NCBI GenBank assembly: GCA_039819885.1
Contig: JBCBRD010000042.1
Location: 1-19,738 of the forward strand
DNA: 19,738 nucleotides
Origin: JBCBRD01 sp039819885
GTDB lineage: Bacteria; Pseudomonadota; Alphaproteobacteria; Rhizobiales; Hyphomicrobiaceae
Direction: 5' to 3'
Translations under genes and position numbers: made by a program
Shown: one piece after another, positions 15,158 through 19,738 of the stretch
Layout of the letters: the number at the start of each line of letters is the position of its first letter
Numbering within the stretch: position 1 is the stretch's first letter
The notes under the pieces: generated by a model
The model's database searches: none
What the model saw: the letters and a program-made list of their open reading frames with translations, nothing else
What the model was told of the DNA's origin: nothing

Positions 15158-16285
15158 ATGGTTGATCATCGCCGTCTGGATGCTGGCGTTGTCGTCGATG
15201 GTAACGAGGCGGAGCCGATAGCAATGCCGTTGATCGTTGTGGCTGAAGATATCCATGCTGGTCAACGGTTGGATCGATTTCTTGCTGAACGTGTGGACAC
15301 GCTCAGCCGGTCGCGTCTGCAATCCTTGATTCGGTCTGGTGCTGTTCGATGCCATGATGACGTGTTGCTTGATCCGAAGCGCAAGGTCCAGGGGTCGGAT
15401 GTTTTTACAATTGAGGTGCCGCCACCCGCATCTGCGGTTCCGACCGGTGAAGCGATTCCGCTTGACATCGTTCATGAGGATGCCGATCTGATTGTCATCA
15501 ACAAGCCTTTCGGTCTCGTCGTGCATCCCTCTGCAGGTCACGAAACTGGTACGCTGGTCAATGGCCTGATTGCTCATTGCGGGGAAGAGCTATCGGGCAT
15601 CGGTGGTGTCCGCCGTCCTGGAATTGTGCACCGGCTGGATAAGGATACGACCGGTTTGTTGGTCGTTGCGAAATCCGATGCCGCTCACCAAGGCTTGAGC
15701 GCCCAGTTTGCCGCTCATGGAAGCGATGGCCGGTTGTATCGCGCCTACACAGCTTTGTGCTGGGGTGTACCCATGCATAGCTCAGGGCGGATAGAAGCGC
15801 CGCTCGGTCGTAGTACGATCAATCGGTTGAAGATGGCCGTTGTCCCCGAAAAGCGTGGTCGGTTTGCTGCCACGCAGTTTGAAGTTTTGGAGAGACTGGG
15901 TGTTGGAGTGACGCGGAAGTCGGCGGCAGCTAACACATCGACCGGTTCAGGATCAGCAGGGTCATCTGCAAATGTTGGATCACGGGAAATCCTGGCGAGT
16001 GAACTCAGGCTAATCCTGGAGACGGGGCGCACACATCAGATCCGGGTGCATCTGGCACATTTGGGGAATCCTGTGATTGGTGATCCGCTCTATGCTCTAG
16101 GTTTCAAGTCCCGCGCGCGCCGGTTTGAGGAGCATGTTGCTGCACAAATTGAGGGAACGACACGGCAAATGCTTCATGCTGGAGAGCTTGGATTTGAGCA
16201 CCCGATCAGCGGAGAAGCATTGAGGTTTCAGCGGCCACCGCCCGAGGACTATTGCCGGCTCAAAGACGTGCTTAACGAGGTCTGA
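15158..16285 (+). CDS. rluD: 23S rRNA pseudouridine synthase RluD
   Basis: RluD makes pseudouridines 1911, 1915 and 1917 in helix 69 of 23S rRNA. The 375 residues begin with an S4-like RNA-binding domain (about 35-80, GQRLDRFLAERVDTLSRSRL). The catalytic core follows, with HRLDKDTTGLLVVAK; Asp161 is the nucleophile. RTHQIRVHLAHLGNPVIGDPLY and MLHAGELGFEHPISG are the other family blocks. An unusual Ser/Gly/Ala-rich insertion of about 30 residues (roughly 250-280) splits the strand pair before RTHQIRVH. Both ATG 15158 (aaggt 9 nt upstream) and ATG 15224 (ggcggag 9 nt upstream) have acceptable ribosome-binding sites; the shorter form begins nearer the S4 domain. Proximity to rpoH is typical of the group. 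Confidence 0.93.
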   Translation: MVDHRRLDAGVVVDGNEAEPIAMPLIVVAEDIHAGQRLDRFLAERVDTLSRSRLQSLIRSGAVRCHDDVLLDPKRKVQGSDVFTIEVPPPASAVPTGEAIPLDIVHEDADLIVINKPFGLVVHPSAGHETGTLVNGLIAHCGEELSGIGGVRRPGIVHRLDKDTTGLLVVAKSDAAHQGLSAQFAAHGSDGRLYRAYTALCWGVPMHSSGRIEAPLGRSTINRLKMAVVPEKRGRFAATQFEVLERLGVGVTRKSAAANTSTGSGSAGSSANVGSREILASELRLILETGRTHQIRVHLAHLGNPVIGDPLYALGFKSRARRFEEHVAAQIEGTTRQMLHAGELGFEHPISGEALRFQRPPPEDYCRLKDVLNEV

Positions 16286-16432
16286 AGATTATCGACGAGA
16301 TTGGGAAATGCATCACAACATTATCTCAAAGTGATGCGGGTTAATCTGAGAATTGCTCTGAATTGGTATTTGCCAGGCCGTCAGAGCGGCATTTATTCGT
16401 CAGTCCCGTCTGCAAAGTTATAGGATCATTCC

Positions 16433-16696
16433 ATGCCAATGCGTTTCAAGCTGCTTACGACCCTTGTCATGGTAGTCTTTCTTATGGCTCACGGTGGTTC
16501 TGCTGAAATGTTCAGCAGCATGGTTGAGGTGTTTGTGGGACTGGGCTTGTTGTTGATCGTATGCGTTGTGAGCCTATGGCCCAACGAGGGGCGCGCGGAT
16601 CGTGCAGAGCGGCAAGCCAACAAATCTGGTTGGGCCGATCGCCTTGATATTGAAGCAATGGCGGATAAGAGTACCTCGGAACGCTCAATCGATTGA
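16433..16696 (+). CDS. Small two-segment membrane protein, unknown
   Basis: The protein has 87 residues. It has a hydrophobic N-terminus (about 6-24), which may be a signal peptide or the first TM helix, and a clear second TM helix (FVGLGLLLIVCVVSLW, about 34-49). A charged 38-residue cytoplasmic or periplasmic tail is rich in Arg, Asp, Glu and Ser. The start ATG 16433 has agga 8 nt upstream (taggatcattcc). It lies between rluD and rpoH on the same strand with gaps of 147 and 243 bp. I do not recognise the family. Codon use and the ribosome-binding site support a real gene, but its shortness leaves doubt. Confidence 0.6.
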   Translation: MPMRFKLLTTLVMVVFLMAHGGSAEMFSSMVEVFVGLGLLLIVCVVSLWPNEGRADRAERQANKSGWADRLDIEAMADKSTSERSID

Positions 16697-16853
16697 TTTT
16701 TAAGCTATAAATTTCGACATGGCCTCCGCCTGCCGGCCCTGCTTCCACCACGTTTTTTGTGTATTTCAGAGATAAGGTTGTACAAGTGGGGTGGGTTTTC
16801 CCACGATTGTGAATTGTGCGGACCGTTCTGGGGCGATCAAATTGGATGCCTCG

Positions 16854-16865
16854 GACGTTAACGTC
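16854..16865. promoter_or_regulatory. Perfect 12-bp palindrome GACGTTAACGTC upstream of rpoH
   Basis: A perfect dyad centred on GTTAAC lies 74 bp before the rpoH start. It may be an operator, but no known regulator motif is matched. A small hairpin GTGGG-tttt-CCCAC is at 16791-16804. I could not identify a convincing sigma-70 or sigma-32 promoter in 16697-16939. Confidence 0.4.
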
Positions 16866-16939
16866 ACAGGAAGCTCATTGAGGACCACCTTTGGTTCGGC
16901 GGTGCGACGAGATGGGCGACGGTGAACTGAAGGCGAATT

Positions 16940-17848
16940 ATGGCTACTAAAACACTCCCATCAGTCGGCAGCGGCTCTGTTGGTTTGTCACGCTACATGT
17001 CCGAGATCCGAAAGTTTCCCATGTTGGAGCCGGATCAGGAGTACATGTTGGCGAAGAGCTGGCAGGAGCATGGTGATACGGATGCGGCCCATCAGTTGGT
17101 GACATCTCATTTGCGGCTGGTCGCGCGCATTGCAATGGGCTATCGCGGTTACGGTTTGCCTATCAGCGAGGTTGTGTCTGAAGGCAATGTCGGGCTGATG
17201 CAGGCCGTCAAGAAGTTCGATCCGGAAAAGCAAGTCCGCCTGGCTACATACGCCATGTGGTGGATCCGTGCGTCGATCCAGGAGTACATCCTGAGATCGT
17301 GGTCGCTCGTGAAGATGGGGACGACCGCGGCGCAAAAGAAGCTGTTCTTCAAGTTGCGCCGGGCGAAGAGCCAAATTCAAGCGCTTGAAGACGGCGATAT
17401 GCGGCCAGATCAGGTGAAGCAAATTGCGACAAAGCTCGGTGTTCCCGAAGCCGACGTTGTATCGATGAACCGGCGGTTGGGTGGTGACTCATCGCTCAAC
17501 GCGCCACTGCGTCAGGATGCTGAGTCTGGCGAGTGGCAGGACTGGCTTGTTGATGATGCGCCAACGCAGGAAGAGACGCTGGCGCAAAGCGAGGAAATGC
17601 TGCAGCGCCGCGCCTTTCTGGCGACTGCGCTTGATGTGCTAAACGATCGTGAGCGGCGTATTTTCGAGGCGCGTCGATTGTCAGAGGATCCCAAGACGTT
17701 GGAAGAGTTGTCCAGCGAGTTCGATGTCAGCCGTGAGCGGATTCGACAGATCGAGGTCCGCGCGTTTGAGAAGGTTCAACAGGCTGTGACGAAAGCTGCC
17801 AAGGATGCACTGCAGCCGCAAGGTGATGACAGTGCGGTGGGTGCCTAA
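16940..17848 (+). CDS. rpoH: RNA polymerase heat-shock sigma factor RpoH
   Basis: This is the alternative sigma factor (sigma-32) that directs RNA polymerase to heat-shock promoters. The 302-residue length is typical. Region 2 is clear: LVTSHLRLVARIAMGYRGYG, then EGNVGLMQAVKKFDPEKQVRLATYAMWWIRASIQEYILRSW. The RpoH-specific box QKKLFFKLR is at 132-140. Region 4.2 helix-turn-helix is at about 254-283 (LEELSSEFDVSRERIRQIE). The match begins right at ATG 16940, with gaagg about 8 nt upstream. It lies downstream of rluD, as often seen in alphaproteobacteria. The 5' region contains a 12-bp palindrome. I did not find a ROSE-type or E. coli-type RNA thermometer by eye. Many relatives have a second rpoH elsewhere. 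Confidence 0.96.
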   Translation: MATKTLPSVGSGSVGLSRYMSEIRKFPMLEPDQEYMLAKSWQEHGDTDAAHQLVTSHLRLVARIAMGYRGYGLPISEVVSEGNVGLMQAVKKFDPEKQVRLATYAMWWIRASIQEYILRSWSLVKMGTTAAQKKLFFKLRRAKSQIQALEDGDMRPDQVKQIATKLGVPEADVVSMNRRLGGDSSLNAPLRQDAESGEWQDWLVDDAPTQEETLAQSEEMLQRRAFLATALDVLNDRERRIFEARRLSEDPKTLEELSSEFDVSRERIRQIEVRAFEKVQQAVTKAAKDALQPQGDDSAVGA

Positions 17849-18106
17849 AGTTTCGTCATCACAGTGCGCTGTTGCGGGAATGCCTTCGTTTTCGGCATTT
17901 ATGGGCAGGTGCAGCACGCCTGTTTGAGGACCGTCACACGAATCACTTATCGTTAGGTTCCGTGAGGGCTTGGACCTCAACTGGATTTTTGGCCAATACG
18001 GTCAAAGATCGTGTTTGTGAGCGCGTCACGGCAAAAGGGGGCAACTGCCCTTGATCCTTCGAAGACAAGGCCCAAACGGGTTCCTTCTAAGGACTGGCGT
18101 CAACCA

Positions 18107-18160
18107 GTCAGATACGCGGCGGCGACCGATGGGACCGCCCGAGGGAGTATCTGACGGTTT
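18107..18160 (+). terminator. Large hairpin followed by TTTT, possible rpoH terminator
   Basis: The perfect 9-bp arms GTCAGATAC (18107-18115) and GTATCTGAC (18147-18155) enclose an inner GGCGG/CCGCC-type stem and are followed by GGTTTTC. The loop is large for a terminator. The left arm overlaps a competing hairpin (18092-18109), which could allow switching. Confidence 0.35.
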
Positions 18161-18202
18161 TCATCTTCCAAGCTTTTCATCATCCCATCACGGACCGCTT
18201 CA

Positions 18203-18356
18203 CCTCACCAAATCCGATGCCTATCACGGGCCTTCCTACTGTCATCCCTGGCAGCGGGAGCGGGCGCGTTGTGCCGGGTGTCAGGCTTGGTGGCTAAGAT
18301 TGCCAGGGGTTTTGCTGCATTCAACTCACAGATGCAGTGGTGCTCCTTTGGTGAGG
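18203..18356 (+). ncRNA. Candidate structured RNA (6S-like architecture or leader of a small ORF)
   Basis: The outer stem is a perfect 10 bp, CCTCACCAAA (18203-18212) with TTTGGTGAGG (18347-18356). The inner stem is a perfect 8 bp, CCCTGGCA (18246-18253) with TGCCAGGG (18301-18308). Between them the 5' side is an open strand of 33 nt, and the 3' side carries a hairpin CTGCAT/ATGCAG (18315-18320, 18331-18336). A long closed stem, a central bubble with a 3'-side hairpin and a total of 154 nt are what 6S RNA looks like. I cannot confirm 6S sequence motifs, and I see no promoter. Alternatively it is a regulatory leader: the next Shine-Dalgarno starts 14-17 nt after it, and CCATC at 18185-18189 could pair with GATGG at 18370-18374. 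Confidence 0.4.
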
Positions 18357-18383
18357 CATTCAAAACGACGATGGAGTAGCCCA

Positions 18384-18527
18384 ATGGCTCTCAGCCTTCA
18401 TCCAGTTCTGGTCCCGTTGCCGAGTTTTGCGAAAACGTTCCGTGAGTTTAATCGTGCGTATTTTGACGATTGGCTTTTTCGCCTGCTCTGGCGCCTCAAA
18501 CCTCACTACCCTCCAAGTAGCAGTTAG
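18384..18527 (+). CDS. Putative 47-residue small protein
   Basis: A short frame from ATG 18384 to TAG 18527 has a well-placed Shine-Dalgarno (gatggag, GGAG at 18373-18376, 7 nt spacing) and coding-like codons. It is followed 54 bp later by a strong terminator. The product begins MALSLHPVLVPLPSF and has an amphipathic aromatic/basic stretch AYFDDWLFRLLWRLKPHY, which might associate with membranes or nucleic acid. I recognise no family, and it does not match the DUF1127 pattern. It lies directly after the structured element 18203-18356, which could regulate it. The longer frame from 18051 runs through the structured region and is unlikely to be protein. Confidence 0.4.
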   Translation: MALSLHPVLVPLPSFAKTFREFNRAYFDDWLFRLLWRLKPHYPPSSS

Positions 18528-18580
18528 ATCCGCTTTGTCCGCTTGTCGTTCGCGTTCAAGCGGGCCACGCTGAAATGAAG

Positions 18581-18612
18581 AAGGACTGATCTTTCGAGAT
18601 CGGTCCTTTTTT
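18581..18612 (+). terminator. Strong intrinsic terminator with UUCG loop
   Basis: The 12-bp stem aaggactgatct (18581-18592) and agatcggtcctt (18597-18608), with one G-U pair, encloses the ultra-stable ttcg tetraloop; the T-run extends to 18612. It terminates a plus-strand transcript whose last gene is the small ORF or a structured RNA. On the minus strand it directly follows the TAA of 18611-18877 but has only a weak T-tract there. Confidence 0.88.
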
Positions 18613-18877
18613 ATCGGGTGATCATGTGAAGAGTTTTGGTCTCGATATCGAGCATGCCCAACACATAGCCATTTGATTTCTCTGATCGTCCCAACTCAGC
18701 GCAGTTGACGGCGTTGTACCGATCCAAACGAGGCGGTGTGTTTAGTGGGAAGCGGGCGAGGGAATGGCCGTGCATATTAGAACGTTCAACAGTGAAGAGC
18801 AGACGTAGAACGGTCTCACTATCTGTGTCTGCGTGGGGCTGGTTGCTGCCGGGGCGTCGCCGACCAGCTGCATACAC
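18611..18877 (-). CDS. Putative small protein, 88 residues, unknown
   Basis: The frame from GTG 18877 to TAA 18611-18613 has coding-like minus-strand codons, especially in the second half: RLDRYNAVNCAELGRSEKSN and GYVLGMLDIETKTLHMITR. Three context points support it. It starts 17 nt after the stop of the gene before it on the same strand. Its stop abuts the hairpin at 18581-18612. The opposite strand shows nothing better. Against it, the Shine-Dalgarno (gggcag) is weak and the first 30 residues look less protein-like, so ATG 18775 could be the start or the 5' part could be degraded. I recognise no family. Confidence 0.4.
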   Translation of the reverse strand: MYAAGRRRPGSNQPHADTDSETVLRLLFTVERSNMHGHSLARFPLNTPPRLDRYNAVNCAELGRSEKSNGYVLGMLDIETKTLHMITR

Positions 18878-18894
18878 TCTGCCCGTGGTGTCGG

Positions 18895-19308
18895 TTATGC
18901 GATGTCAAAGTGGGGCTGGGCTTTGGCGTCTAGTTTGGCCGCAATGATGCGAAGATCCGCGATACTCTCGTCTTCTGAATTGAGAGCGTTGCTTCCTCTC
19001 AGTGTGTCGAAAAATGAACGTTTTCGGGACCATGTGATGTGGGCCTCGTTCCTCGATTTGTTCGGTTGTTCGTTGCCGTTCAAAGCGACGCAGCATGCAA
19101 GTAGGTAGACCTTGTTTTCTTTGCTCGCTTCGAAGTCCCATCCGTGATCCTCAGGCCAGATATCGCTTGCCGTGTAGCCGAGCATTGAAAGTTCGCGCGC
19201 GACGTACTCCGCAAGTGCCTTGCCATGGATGCGATTGATGTTTTCGGCAACCGTCTCATCTGGATCCTCGAACCCAGCCAGTTCAAATGCCAAGTGTGCG
19301 TGGGCCAT
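18895..19308 (-). CDS. Hypothetical protein, 137 residues
   Basis: From ATG 19308 the protein has 137 residues and no signal peptide or membrane segment. Visible parts are an N-terminal AHAHLAFELAGFEDPDETVAENINRIHGKALAEYVARELSML helix-rich stretch. Then comes LGYTASDIWPEDHGWDFEASKENKVYLLACCV, with a PEDHGW motif and a following beta-strand pair. An Arg/Asp-rich C-terminal helix ends KLDAKAQPHFDIA. The PEDxGW-plus-strand layout is like that of small cytoplasmic alphaproteobacterial hypotheticals I have seen, but I cannot name a family. The start is fixed by ggaagga 10 nt upstream; the in-frame extension to 19404 has no such signal. It probably shares a transcript with the next small gene downstream. 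Confidence 0.7.
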   Translation of the reverse strand: MAHAHLAFELAGFEDPDETVAENINRIHGKALAEYVARELSMLGYTASDIWPEDHGWDFEASKENKVYLLACCVALNGNEQPNKSRNEAHITWSRKRSFFDTLRGSNALNSEDESIADLRIIAAKLDAKAQPHFDIA

Positions 19309-19430
19309 TGTCAAACAGTCCTTCCTGATGACCGCTGAAAATTGCGAATTGGCGCCTCTTTGGTTTCGACGAGTGCGGCGCGGATATTCTGTCGGCCTAG
19401 TCACTCTTTCTCTCTAGGCGAACATAACGC

Positions 19431-19685
19431 TTAGAGTGAGCCCCAAAACAGGTGCGTGTAGTAAGCAGCCACGATCGTTGGCAGGATTGTGTACTGAAGA
19501 ATATGCCCAGTATTGCGGCGGATTCGATGTCGCGGAATCCGAGAGAATACTTTCTCTCCGACGCCGAGGTTAATTCGCGCGTAGACCGACAGCACACTGA
19601 ACCCGATAAAAAAAACGAGTAGGACAACACGGAGCCATACCGGCATCAGTTCAAATAATTGGTCAATTTCGTTTAGGGTGTGCAT
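19431..19685 (-). CDS. Small membrane protein, 84 residues, unknown
   Basis: The 84 residues contain one strong transmembrane helix (WLRVVLLVFFIGFSVLSVYA, about 17-36). A basic middle follows (SRIPRHRIRRNTGH), then a second hydrophobic segment (TILPTIVAAYYTHLFWG) ending near the C-terminus. By the positive-inside rule the basic loop is cytoplasmic. No family is recognised. ATG 19685 has only a weak purine stretch upstream. It lies 122 bp before the 137-residue gene on the same strand; a common transcript is possible. Confidence 0.55.
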   Translation of the reverse strand: MHTLNEIDQLFELMPVWLRVVLLVFFIGFSVLSVYARINLGVGEKVFSRIPRHRIRRNTGHILQYTILPTIVAAYYTHLFWGSL

Positions 19686-19738
19686 TGATACGCTCGATCT
19701 GGCTGCGCTATTTCATGTTGGAGCTTTAAACGCCCTAG

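Larger units (their letters stand above)
17849..18383 (+). other. 535-bp region after rpoH with many inverted repeats
   Basis: No convincing protein gene is seen here. Small hairpins are visible at 17879-17899 (AATGCC/GGCATT), 18066-18085 and 18092-18109 (GACTGG-cgtcaa-CCAGTC). The larger elements at 18107-18155 and 18203-18356 are listed separately. This density of stems suggests a transcribed structured RNA or rpoH 3' region. Confidence 0.5.

Noticed and set aside
15140..15577. 145-residue minus-strand frame opposite the rluD start
   Set aside because: It overlaps the S4 domain of rluD and shows no recognisable protein features.
17955..18055. Possible cobalamin riboswitch (ggttccgtgaggg ... 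gggggcaactg)
   Set aside because: Only fragments resemble the consensus. The GCCCCCGCAACTG box and GAAGCCAGGAGAC part are not present, and no B12 gene follows.
18203..18356. RNase P RNA, tmRNA or SRP RNA
   Set aside because: The conserved cores (GAGGAAAGTC, the ANDN-type tag coding stretch, GGTCAGG...GGAAGCAGCC) are absent, so only a 6S-like or novel RNA remains.
18051..18527. 158-residue plus-strand protein
   Set aside because: Its first two thirds run through the inverted-repeat region and look non-coding. Only the last 47 codons have start signals.
1..19738. CRISPR array, tRNA genes, transposase or phage genes
   Set aside because: I found no regularly spaced direct repeats, no tRNA T-loop/acceptor patterns and no recognisable mobile-element proteins on reading both strands by eye.

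Overview
The window looks like chromosomal core DNA from an alphaproteobacterium, most likely of the order Hyphomicrobiales (Rhizobiales). Four things point there: the TPR protein-bamB-der order; a chpT gene (alphaproteobacterial cell-cycle phosphotransferase) next to a CheY-like receiver gene; an EipA/DUF1134 envelope protein; and a membrane protein divergent from rluD with rpoH downstream. Palindromic intergenic repeats of a type common in that order are also present. The genus cannot be named from this sequence alone. I see no tRNA, rRNA, insertion sequence, phage gene or CRISPR array.

Layout: 1-3697 (+) holds the end of a TPR protein gene, bamB and der. 3922-7119 (+) holds a small Cys-rich secreted protein, holC (Pol III chi), rlmJ (23S rRNA methyltransferase) and two small secreted proteins of unknown role. 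7144-8600 (-) is a fetA-fetB type ABC transporter pair. 8738-8935 is a mosaic of palindromic repeats. 8936-10105 (-) is chpT followed by the single-domain response regulator. 10416-12567 (+) carries a cysQ-type phosphatase and eipA. 12815-14392 (+) is a large membrane-anchored coiled-coil protein. 14496-15089 (-) is a one-TM protein divergent from rluD (15158-16285, +). These are followed by a small membrane protein and rpoH (16940-17848, +).

The last 1.9 kb is the least conventional part. After rpoH, about 730 bp contain several inverted repeats. These include a 154-nt element with nested stems and a 3'-side hairpin, which resembles 6S RNA in shape. It lies just upstream of a 47-codon ORF with a good Shine-Dalgarno, and a near-perfect UUCG intrinsic terminator follows. 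Facing it on the minus strand is a possible three-gene cluster of unknown small proteins whose last stop codon abuts the same terminator.

Functionally the window groups envelope biogenesis (BamB, EipA, secreted small proteins, coiled-coil protein), ribosome and RNA maturation (Der, RlmJ, RluD), replication (HolC), cell-cycle phosphorelay (ChpT and a receiver) and the heat-shock response (RpoH). Most of it is ordinary core genome. The best candidates for something undescribed are the post-rpoH structured RNA and small-ORF region, and the GANTC-bearing inverted repeat between chpT and the receiver gene.
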